A model generated the notes under the pieces. The model saw only the letters and a list, made by a program, of their open reading frames with translations. It made no database searches and was not told where the DNA came from. Positions 1 to 6,284 of a stretch of 15,644 nucleotides of DNA are shown piece by piece; within the stretch, counting starts at the first letter, position 1; each line of letters starts with the position of its first letter. Position numbers and translations under genes: made by a program. Source of the DNA: Treponema sp. (GTDB lineage: Bacteria > Spirochaetota > Spirochaetia > Treponematales > Breznakiellaceae); contig JAISBR010000069.1 of assembly GCA_031266095.1 (NCBI GenBank), forward strand, positions 1 through 15,644, in the 5' to 3' direction.

Positions 1-54
1 CCCCCCCCCCCCCCCCCCCGCGCCCCCGGCGCGCGCCCCGCCCCCGCCCCCCCC
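1..54. other. C/G-only low-complexity tract at window edge
   Basis: All 54 bases are C or G. The tract opens with 19 consecutive C and continues as C-rich sequence with scattered G. Nothing like it occurs elsewhere in the window, where composition is balanced. It sits exactly at the window edge, so the simplest reading is an assembly or read-end artefact at a contig end. A genuine homopolymer-like tract cannot be excluded from sequence alone. Confidence 0.6.
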
Positions 55-124
55 AAGCGCGGCATCCGCTTGTTTGCATACTATGAGCCAGGAGCCGGCA
101 AGTCCGCTTTGCGGCATTGTCTCG

Positions 125-145
125 GAGTTTTACTTCACAAAACTC
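125..145. repeat. Short perfect hairpin, 7-bp stem
   Basis: GAGTTTT (125-131) and AAAACTC (139-145) are perfect inverted repeats around the 7-base loop ACTTCAC. The loop core CTTCA and the T4/A4 inner stem resemble the hairpins at 364-394 and 9232-9261, so it may be a minimal member of the same group. No gene is recognised in the 1-644 gap, so no terminator role can be assigned. Confidence 0.5.
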
Positions 146-234
146 TACCGCGGGAAAGGCTGTTTTTATGCCTGCATTTGTAAAAAACATGGAAATAGTA
201 TAGTCCTTTTTCAAATTTTGTGCAAGTGTTTTGT

Positions 235-349
235 TGGGAATCGAGCTTGTTCCAAAACTAATTGACTATGCGCTAAAGCGCATGGTGCGAACCTTCGGTT
301 CGATGGAACAAGCTCTTGCGGTTTTTCGGCCTCTGGCCTACAAAACCGC
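235..349 (+). repeat. Compound cloverleaf repeat, family B copy 1
   Basis: A 12-bp perfect outer stem (GAGCTTGTTCCA at 243-254, TGGAACAAGCTC at 304-315) encloses two hairpins: ATGCGC/GCGCAT (268-283) and CGAACC/GGTTCG around TTC (288-302). It is followed at once by a GCGGTTTT/AAAACCGC hairpin (318-349) with an internal GGCC/GGCC pair. The same modules recur in the same order at 6161-6254. The 16-mer CTAATTGACTATGCGC (258-273) recurs as its exact reverse complement at 9367-9382. No coding function is visible. Confidence 0.75.
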
Positions 350-363
350 GGTTTTTAAAGGAA

Positions 364-394
364 GCTGTTCCAAAAACTGAAGTTTTGGAACAGC
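364..394. repeat. Perfect 12-bp hairpin with CTGAAG-type loop
   Basis: GCTGTTCCAAAA (364-375) pairs perfectly with TTTTGGAACAGC (383-394) around a 7-base loop containing CTGAA. The hairpin at 9232-9261 has the same plan, with the complementary CTTCAG in its loop and a similar right flank (AACAGCCT against AAACAGCC). The stem is A/T-rich at the top and lacks a T-run outside it, so it is not a typical intrinsic terminator. Confidence 0.7.
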
Positions 395-460
395 CTCAAT
401 CGTAATATAAGCCAAACAATCGCGGTATTGCGTATGCCGATGAAGGTGATTCGTTGCGAA

Positions 461-524
461 GGGTCCATACCCAAGAGCCCGCTCACGCGGGGGAGCCTTG
501 GGGCGGAACCAAGGGTATGGACCC
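461..524. repeat. Cloverleaf-like palindromic element
   Basis: GGGTCCATACCC (461-472) and GGGTATGGACCC (513-524) form a perfect 12-bp outer stem. Inside are two further hairpins, CCCGC/GCGGG (478-491) and CTTGG/CCAAG (497-513, sharing one base with the outer stem). The plan of outer stem plus two arms matches the element at 235-349, but the primary sequence is unrelated to it. It lies downstream of the minus-strand lipoprotein gene, whose stop is at 645. Confidence 0.7.
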
Positions 525-546
525 TGAGTCAAATACCTTATGAGAA

Positions 547-594
547 CAACATACCCCGCCGGACCGGAGGTCCGAGCCTGCGGCGGGGTTGTTG
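547..594. repeat. GC-rich nested hairpin downstream of lipoprotein gene
   Basis: CCCCGCCG (554-561) pairs with CGGCGGGG (581-588). An inner GGACC/GGTCC hairpin lies at 561-573, and CAAC/GTTG extends the outer stem after short mismatches. It sits about 50 bases beyond the stop of the minus-strand lipoprotein gene. It could end that transcript, but the minus-strand sequence after the stem has no clear T-run, so terminator function is uncertain. Confidence 0.5.
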
Positions 595-644
595 ATTTTG
601 TCCGGGCGTTTACGGACGGTAGTGCAAGGGGCATGGACGCGGTT

Positions 645-3143
645 TCAAAAAACGGCTTTACCGCGAAAAATCACCCTGTTGCTGTGGACGTATGGGTACT
701 CTCTTATTTCAAAGTCCTCCCCGTTAAATACTATCCGGGCGTCTATACCCCTGCTGTTCTCTTGTATAAATGGCGTCAGGCTTTTTCTAATAACATCTTG
801 TTCTAAAGGAGTCTTCGCCGAGGGATTGATATAAAGGGTACACTCGATGCTGACGGGGCGCTCTGTGGGTGTTTTTCCCCTGCGCTGATATATGGTTTTC
901 GCGCTTTTTTTTGGATCAATAAAAAGTGTGAAAGACGGGGACTGCCCGACGGTAAGGTACCAGCCGAATGCCTGCAATTCGCTGCCAGGGGGCGTAAAGG
1001 TCAAAGTTGTGGACAGGTCCAGGGGTGAAGATGAATGAGCCGAAAAGAACTCTCCCTTAACGGCACGCGGAAAACCCGCAATCTCCCAAAAATCCGTTAT
1101 GTGTTCTGAAAACCAGGGGAACAGTGAAACGATTTCCTCACCGGCCGACAACTGTTTCTCAAGATCGGTGTAACAGGCGATACGCAGATCCAGCGAGTCA
1201 ATCATCATGCGATTCACCCACATTTGCGTGTCCGAAAGCTGGTTGATATAAGTATTGTTTATCAACACAATTCTTCTGCCGAACCGGGTTATGGTACGGA
1301 TTTTGGGTATATCAACGAAGCGCAAAGGACTAAAACGGGCGACACCGTCCAGCGGTAAATAGCTGATGTTTATGCCTAACGCAAGGAGCTTAAGCCGTCT
1401 CAGATCGTTGATTTGTATTTTCAGCTGATCTCGTACAGTCTTGTTTAGTTCAATTATATCGCGTAACTCATTGATGCCGGGTATTTGGTTTCCAATAATT
1501 AATTCCGGGGAATTATGCCGCGCAATTTCATTGGAATATGCAAGGTACCAGGCGTTTTGAAATTCGGTAATATCATCCGGTATGGTCCCTTCGGTGAGGA
1601 GAAGTGCGGAATCCGCTTTTTTGCTGTCCTGTAATAAACAAAAAGTATTGGTTGCCGTCAGTGTATAATGAAAAAGCTCTTTGTTGTATTTGCCGAATTT
1701 TTCACGGATAAGCGTGGCAAAATCTTCTGAAAGAAGGGCAAGGGCGTTTTCGTCAAACGAAAGGGTAAGCAGAAAAAATTTGGGTATTCCGGTTCTTCCC
1801 GGCAGAAAATCACGTTTTTGATAAGTCCATAATTCTATCGGGTAAAGGGTCAGGCTGAATGTTTCCTCCCTTCTCGTTACACGCAATTCACAGCTGCCTT
1901 CCAGAATATTAAAGTTTGGAATATCATAGAATATCTCGTATTCTTTCTCACTGCCGTTCCACCAAAATCCGTGAAACGCCATATCAAGCGTTTTACCCCG
2001 CCTGCCCGTCTCTTCGCCTTTTTGCAGGAACGCGTCAGGCGAAAAATACAGGGAAGCCGCCTTGAATTTCCAGGAGTCGCCGAAAATCGCCTTTGTCCAG
2101 TAACCGGTTTTTCCTGTCTCATCCAGGCCCGCTACGCGCAGTTCACGCGCCGCATTTCCCTGCCCGTTCTGTAAGATCGTAATATGGCGTGTAAGCGCGG
2201 CTTTCCCGGTAAGGGGAATAGGCGGCTGCGCTCTCCAGTCCTCGGGGGGCAGTCCCCATTCGGTAAGGTTGGAAAGATAGTTTGTTCCCGGCAGACTTGA
2301 TCTATAGGGAATATATGTATACTTAAACAACATCGGGTCACAGCCGATAATGTCAAAATCGGCTATACGGGTGTACATTTCACCCGCGTCATTCATCACA
2401 AACATGGTAGAGGCGCTTGCGGAGAGAGCTATGGCTTTGAACGCGCCCCGTTCAGGGCCGATATAATTTCTGCTGAAATCACTGCGCAGACCGGGATCGG
2501 CATAACAGATCTCCTGCCCGTCATCAAGCAGTATATAATTAGTCGAAATTTCCATTGTGCCGTTATGGTGCTGATTGCCGAAAGGATCTTCGTAATACAA
2601 TACCTGGTTATTTCGTTTCCCGAGCGCCCACGCGATGTTATTCGCGGTACGGGTATCAAGAAAAAGCTGCTCCTCAAGCGGCCAGCCCTGCCGGTCAAGC
2701 CATACCCTGCTTTTGCGCGCGATTATTATATCAAAACAGAAACGGTAAAAAGCGCCCTCATCAGAAAGAGCGACCAGTTCATCGGCGTCTGCGGATATTT
2801 CCACTATTTTTTGGGGCTTATTAAAACCGATTTGTAAGTAATTATGGGGAAGCCCCGTTCTTTGAAAAAGCGTCCAGTCAAGCGGTTCCCTTTTGCCGTC
2901 AATACTTTTGTACCATATTAAGCCGTTATTCAGGATATAATAATGTAAGGCGTTAAAGGTCTGCGTCCTGGTTTTTATATGCACCGCGTCCGGAAATATC
3001 CCGTTTATTGATTCCCCTTCATATCCACGGAAGGGTAAATTCTCCAGCGGACCTGTTGTAAGGGACGTACATCCTGTCAGGAAGATCAAGGCAGCAAAAA
3101 CAAGTCTTCCTGATACTAATTTAATTCGTGATAAAGACGGCAT
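645..3143 (-). CDS. Large lipoprotein of unknown function
   Basis: This 832-residue protein is predicted to be exported and lipid-anchored. It starts MPSLSRIKLV, has a basic then hydrophobic segment, and has the lipobox L-T-G-C with the modified Cys at residue 25. I chose the ATG at 3143 over the upstream 3254 option because GGAAGG lies just before it and the signal peptide then begins at residue 1. In the N-terminal third, three similar stretches (about residues 124-134, 203-215 and 247-260) follow the pattern hydrophobic strand, then D/N-D-E/G/A-G, then a short strand. This is suggestive of a beta-propeller or similar repeat fold. Around residue 570 there is a charged, helix-prone segment that may be a short coiled coil. 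I do not recognise the family. The gene stands alone, is divergent from the ABC importer operon, and ends in a repeat-rich gap. Export and lipidation are well supported. Function is unknown. Confidence 0.85.
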   Translation of the reverse strand: MPSLSRIKLVSGRLVFAALIFLTGCTSLTTGPLENLPFRGYEGESINGIFPDAVHIKTRTQTFNALHYYILNNGLIWYKSIDGKREPLDWTLFQRTGLPHNYLQIGFNKPQKIVEISADADELVALSDEGAFYRFCFDIIIARKSRVWLDRQGWPLEEQLFLDTRTANNIAWALGKRNNQVLYYEDPFGNQHHNGTMEISTNYILLDDGQEICYADPGLRSDFSRNYIGPERGAFKAIALSASASTMFVMNDAGEMYTRIADFDIIGCDPMLFKYTYIPYRSSLPGTNYLSNLTEWGLPPEDWRAQPPIPLTGKAALTRHITILQNGQGNAARELRVAGLDETGKTGYWTKAIFGDSWKFKAASLYFSPDAFLQKGEETGRRGKTLDMAFHGFWWNGSEKEYEIFYDIPNFNILEGSCELRVTRREETFSLTLYPIELWTYQKRDFLPGRTGIPKFFLLTLSFDENALALLSEDFATLIREKFGKYNKELFHYTLTATNTFCLLQDSKKADSALLLTEGTIPDDITEFQNAWYLAYSNEIARHNSPELIIGNQIPGINELRDIIELNKTVRDQLKIQINDLRRLKLLALGINISYLPLDGVARFSPLRFVDIPKIRTITRFGRRIVLINNTYINQLSDTQMWVNRMMIDSLDLRIACYTDLEKQLSAGEEIVSLFPWFSEHITDFWEIAGFPRAVKGEFFSAHSSSPLDLSTTLTFTPPGSELQAFGWYLTVGQSPSFTLFIDPKKSAKTIYQRRGKTPTERPVSIECTLYINPSAKTPLEQDVIRKSLTPFIQENSRGIDARIVFNGEDFEIREYPYVHSNRVIFRGKAVF

Positions 3144-3505
3144 AGTCCTTCCTTTTCTGGAATATTGCCGGTTTAGCGGGGGAAAATAGCAGGGGATATC
3201 CATGATTTGCGGAACAAAAAATAAGGCTGCAAATCTTAACTGGCGGTCACTCATAAAACTCAGCTAAGAGGCTCTTTCAAAAGTTCAACTTTGAAGCGCC
3301 TCAATATTCATGACAATTATATTCATACAAAGCGAAAAAGGCAAGTAACCATGGATGAAATTGTGCTCCTGATCCATTTGTGACAGGCTCTATAAGCCCG
3401 GTTGTCCGCTTGCATAAAGAAAAAAATTACGGTATTTTGAGTGAGCTTCTAAAATTCGCTTGGGGTTTTCTGAGGCGTCCTAAATTAGCTTTTTGGAGGA
3501 ACCAA
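3144..3505. promoter_or_regulatory. Divergent intergenic region between lipoprotein gene and ABC operon
   Basis: The lipoprotein gene reads leftward from 3143 and the importer rightward from 3506, so promoters for both should lie here. For the plus strand, TTGCAT (3410-3415), a 17-base spacer and TATTTT (3433-3438) form a weak sigma70-like candidate. I found no convincing pair for the minus strand. The region also holds the hairpin at 3268-3302 and, at 3377-3394, a stretch matching 17 of 18 bases of the repeat edge at 9384-9401 (shared core ACAGGCTCTATA). Confidence 0.45.
3268..3302. repeat. Imperfect hairpin in divergent promoter region
   Basis: GAGGC (3268-3272) pairs with GCCTC (3298-3302). 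Inside, TTCAA...AAGTT and AACTT...GAA form a near-perfect stem with one unpaired base. Its outer GAGGC/GCCTC ends resemble the AGCCTC flank after the 364-394 hairpin, so it may be a diverged member of that group. It has no T-run and no assigned function. Confidence 0.45.
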
Positions 3506-4321
3506 TTGAAACGAATCGCAATCGCCCTGTTATGTGTGCTAATGGCCGCAGGAACGGTGTTTGCCGGCGGGAAAAAGGATGCGGCTGCCGGAGGGGATAA
3601 TTCCCTGCAGAACATTCTGAACAAGAAAAAGTTCATCCTGGGCCTGGATGATTCCTTCCCGCCCATGGGCTACCGTAACGAGAACAACGAGATCGTTGGT
3701 TACGATGTGGACCTGGCAAAAGAAGTGACCAGCCGGATGGGGGTGGAACTGGTATTGCAGCCTATTGACTGGAATGCCAAAGAACAGGAACTCAACACCG
3801 GCCAGATTGATTGTATCTGGAACGGTTTTACTATCACCGAGGAACGGAAGCAGAACCTGCTGTACACTCCGGCCTACCTGAGAAACGCCCAGGTAATCGT
3901 GGTAAAGGGGAATTCGCCGGTACAGTCCCTGGGGGATCTGGCCGGGAAAACAGTAGGAACCCAGGCCGGTTCAAGCTCGGTGGACGCGATTGAGGATGCT
4001 CCGGAATTCAAGAACAGCCTGAAAGACATTATTGAGTACAAGGACTTCCTCACCGCCCTTATGGATCTGGATGTGGGCGGTATTGACGCGGTGGTTATTG
4101 ACCTGGTGGTAGCCAATGACAATATTAACCGTTCGGGTAAACCCTTCCGCATCTTGAATGACCGGCTGGGCGAGGAAGAGTTCGGCATCGGATTCCGCAA
4201 AAGCGACAAGGCCCTGGTGGACAAGGTCTGGGCAACTTTGCTGGAAATGGCTAAAGACGGGACGGTGGCTCAAATCACTACCAGGTGGATGGGCGCGGAC
4301 ATTTCCATTATTCCCAAATAA
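3506..4321 (+). CDS. Polar amino acid ABC transporter, periplasmic binding protein
   Basis: This is a family 3 extracellular solute-binding protein. It captures an amino acid, probably polar, in the periplasm and delivers it to the permease encoded next. I start it at TTG 3506: GGAGGA lies 5 bases upstream, and the resulting 271-residue protein begins MKRIAIALLC with a clean signal peptide ending TVFA, cleaved near residue 20. A longer in-frame ATG at 3380 would add 42 residues with no ribosome site and would bury the signal peptide. The family 3 pattern GYDVDLAKEVTSRMG lies at residues 65-79. The segment WNGFTITEERKQNLLYTPAY and the second-lobe sequence around SLGDLAGKTVGTQAG are also typical. 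It is first in a three-gene operon with 9- and 14-base gaps. The exact substrate cannot be read from sequence. Confidence 0.92.
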   Translation: MKRIAIALLCVLMAAGTVFAGGKKDAAAGGDNSLQNILNKKKFILGLDDSFPPMGYRNENNEIVGYDVDLAKEVTSRMGVELVLQPIDWNAKEQELNTGQIDCIWNGFTITEERKQNLLYTPAYLRNAQVIVVKGNSPVQSLGDLAGKTVGTQAGSSSVDAIEDAPEFKNSLKDIIEYKDFLTALMDLDVGGIDAVVIDLVVANDNINRSGKPFRILNDRLGEEEFGIGFRKSDKALVDKVWATLLEMAKDGTVAQITTRWMGADISIIPK

Positions 4322-4330
4322 GTCAAAACA

Positions 4331-5032
4331 ATGACACGGCTGATAGGCATAATGCTCACGGGGGCGGGGACCTCCCTTAAGGTCTTTTTCCTCACCCTGC
4401 TGTTCTCAATGCCCCTGGCGCTGCCTATCGCCTTTGGTCGGATGTCGCGTAATACCGTGATCTGCGCTCTGGTCAAGTTCTACCTGCTGATCATCCGCGG
4501 TACGCCGCTTATCTTGCAGCTTATTTTTATTTACTTCGCGCCCAAGTATCTTTTTGTGTTTTTGCAGGACAGATTGGAGGGGATCGTCACATCACCGGGC
4601 TTTTGGAGTACTCTCCGGCTAATCCTTTCTTACAACCGTTTTACGGCGGTAATTATTGCTTTTGCCGTCAATTACGCCGCCTATTTCGCGGAGATTTACC
4701 GGGGCGGCATTGAGTCCATTCCTAAGGGGCAGTATGAGGCGGCCAAAGTGCTGGGCTTTACCGGCTCCCAGACCTTCGGCAGGATTATTCTGCCCCAGGT
4801 GATCAAGCGCATACTGCCCGCCTCTGGTAACGAGGTCATCACTCTGGTGAAGGATACCGCGCTGGCCCAGGTCATTGGTGTGGCTGAGCTGTTTCATGCC
4901 GCCCAGAATGCCGCGGCACGGGAATTTTCCACCATGCCGATTTTTATGGCCGGCTTGTTCTACCTGATCATGAACTGGGGGGTTACGGTGGTTTTTACCC
5001 GGTGCGAGCAAAAGTTGTCGTATTATAGGTAA
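4331..5032 (+). CDS. Polar amino acid ABC transporter, permease subunit
   Basis: This 233-residue inner-membrane permease belongs to the HisM/GlnP type and forms the channel of the importer. Hydrophobic segments are visible near residues 15-35, 45-70, 100-120, 175-190 and 205-225. The coupling EAA loop, which docks on the ATPase, is at residues 136-155 (EAAKVLGFTGSQTFGRIILP). It is preceded by EIYRGGIESIPKGQY, typical of polar amino acid permeases. The start follows the binding-protein stop by 9 bases. No good ribosome site is visible, so translation may be coupled to the upstream gene. A second in-frame ATG at 4352 is possible but would cut into the first membrane segment. Confidence 0.92.
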   Translation: MTRLIGIMLTGAGTSLKVFFLTLLFSMPLALPIAFGRMSRNTVICALVKFYLLIIRGTPLILQLIFIYFAPKYLFVFLQDRLEGIVTSPGFWSTLRLILSYNRFTAVIIAFAVNYAAYFAEIYRGGIESIPKGQYEAAKVLGFTGSQTFGRIILPQVIKRILPASGNEVITLVKDTALAQVIGVAELFHAAQNAAAREFSTMPIFMAGLFYLIMNWGVTVVFTRCEQKLSYYR

Positions 5033-5046
5033 CGCACGGGGCGGAT

Positions 5047-5811
5047 ATGGAAATAATCAAGGTTGCGGGACTTTCAAAATCTTTCGACAAACTGGAAGTT
5101 TTAAAAAATATTTCTTTTTCAGTCAATCAAGGCGAAGTGATTGCCATTATCGGGCCTTCAGGCTCCGGTAAGTCTACCTTGCTCCGCTGCATTACCCATC
5201 TGGAGCTGGTGGAAGGCGGCAGTATCGTTCTTACCGGCAGGGACATGGTAAAAGACGGCCATTATGCGCCGCCTGAGGCCTTACGGGAGATCTGTCTCAA
5301 GGTGGGTCTGGTGTTCCAGAATTTCAATCTTTTTCCCCACTTTTCCGTGGAACGGAATATCTCCGAAGCCCAGGTCCACGTGCTCCGCAGAACAAAGGAG
5401 GAGGCCGCCCGCCGGGCGGCGGCGCTGCTTGAAAAGATGGGCCTTTCCGACAAGGCAAAGGCCTATCCCTTTGAGCTTTCCGGCGGCCAACAGCAGCGGG
5501 TATCCATCGCCAGAGCTCTCGCACTTGACCCCGAAGTGCTTTTTTTCGATGAGCCTACCAGCGCCCTTGACCCGGAACTGACCGGGGATATTCTCAAAGT
5601 TATCCGTAACCTGGCTTCTGAAAAAATGACCATGGTCATCGTAACCCACGAAATTCCCTTTGCCCGGGAAGTCGCCGACCGGGTGCTCTTTATGGATGAC
5701 GGCGCTTTTATAGAGGAAGGCCCCCCGGCGGAGCTTATCGATAAGCCCCGGCTGGAACGTACCAGGGCTTTTCTGGCCCGGCTTTCCCGGTTTCAGGAAA
5801 CAGGGGCCTGA
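5047..5811 (+). CDS. Polar amino acid ABC transporter, ATP-binding subunit
   Basis: This 254-residue cytoplasmic ATPase energises the importer and is of GlnQ/HisP type. All expected motifs are present: Walker A GPSGSGKST at residues 36-44, Q-loop Gln91, signature LSGGQQQ at 144-150, Walker B VLFFDEP with catalytic Glu169, D-loop SALD at 172-175, and H-loop His201. Length is normal for the family. It starts 14 bases after the permease stop, with GGGGCGG upstream of the ATG. It is the last gene of the operon. The first convincing terminator is the hairpin at 5970-5994, about 160 bases further on. Confidence 0.95.
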   Translation: MEIIKVAGLSKSFDKLEVLKNISFSVNQGEVIAIIGPSGSGKSTLLRCITHLELVEGGSIVLTGRDMVKDGHYAPPEALREICLKVGLVFQNFNLFPHFSVERNISEAQVHVLRRTKEEAARRAAALLEKMGLSDKAKAYPFELSGGQQQRVSIARALALDPEVLFFDEPTSALDPELTGDILKVIRNLASEKMTMVIVTHEIPFAREVADRVLFMDDGAFIEEGPPAELIDKPRLERTRAFLARLSRFQETGA

Positions 5812-5869
5812 GCCGGGGTTCTTTGCCGGACTAAACAGGCTTGGCACGAGCGGATTGCATGTGCGCTAT

Positions 5870-6026
5870 GGAGCCTGGTGCGCTAGTAGGTTTTTGCGTC
5901 ACTTTGTGCCGCAAAACCACGATTATCCGGCATCCTGCAAACCTTCGGTTCGATGGAGTTTGCGGGGTAAAAAATCGCCTGTCAGGCGATTTTTGGAGGT
6001 TTTATGCACGAAGTGCAACAAATTCC
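5870..6026 (+). repeat. Palindromic element, family A copy 1 (157 nt)
   Basis: The element is bounded by ends that fold on each other: 5870-5884 and 6012-6026 pair at 12 of 15 positions, including two G-U pairs. Inside are the conserved hairpin at 5889-5918 (identical to that at 14251-14280), a GCAAAC/GTTTGC hairpin (5937-5963) containing AACCTTCGGTTCGATGGA, and the terminator-like stem at 5970-5994. Near the right end GGAGGTTTTATG is followed by a 14-codon frame (6004-6048) that ends at TAA. Related copies are at 9000-9068 and 14229-14368. It lies between the ABC operon and the nucleotidase gene. Confidence 0.7.
5970..5994 (+). terminator. Strong stem with A-run and T-run, likely bidirectional terminator
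   Basis: AAAAATCGCCT (5970-5980) and AGGCGATTTTT (5984-5994) form a perfect 11-bp stem with a 3-base loop. The GC-containing core is followed by five T on the plus strand, and because of symmetry also on the minus strand. This is a good intrinsic terminator for the ABC operon, although it is embedded in a repeat element. Confidence 0.7.
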
Positions 6027-6160
6027 TATGGACAAAACTCTTTTTTAAGTATATAACTCCTGATATGTCATAGTGCGTCTCCAACAATCCGGTGGGGTGG
6101 TGCGGCGCCTCAGGGCCGGTGGGGCAGGGGTTTTTCAGAACTTCAGTTTTGAAAGCGGAT

Positions 6161-6254
6161 TGGGAATTGAGCTTGTTTCAAAACCCGGTTGGTGCGGACC
6201 TATGCCCGATTCACAAGCTCTGGTGGTTTCTCGGCCTGCGGCCGGCAAAACTAC
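6161..6254 (+). repeat. Compound cloverleaf repeat, family B copy 2 (degenerate)
   Basis: It repeats, in the same order and orientation, the modules of 235-349: TGGGAAT, then GAGCTTGTT (C/T) CAAAAC, then GGTGCG(A/G)ACC, then ACAAGCTCT, then a GGTTT(C/T)TCGGCCT arm ending in CAAAAC. GAGCTTGT (6169-6176) pairs with ACAAGCTC (6213-6220). GTGGTTT (6223-6229) pairs with AAACTAC (6248-6254). The inner hairpins are more worn than in copy 1. It ends about 20 bases before the ribosome site of the nucleotidase gene. Confidence 0.65.
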
Positions 6255-6284
6255 TGTTTTTCATCGTTTTTCTAAGGAGGAAAC

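Noticed and set aside
235..594. CRISPR array
   Set aside because: The repeats are palindromic, unequal in length and not regularly spaced. No cas gene is nearby.
540..834. Short plus-strand frames near 540-834
   Set aside because: They run through the GC-rich hairpin and then opposite the 3' end of the lipoprotein gene. No ribosome site or protein features were seen.
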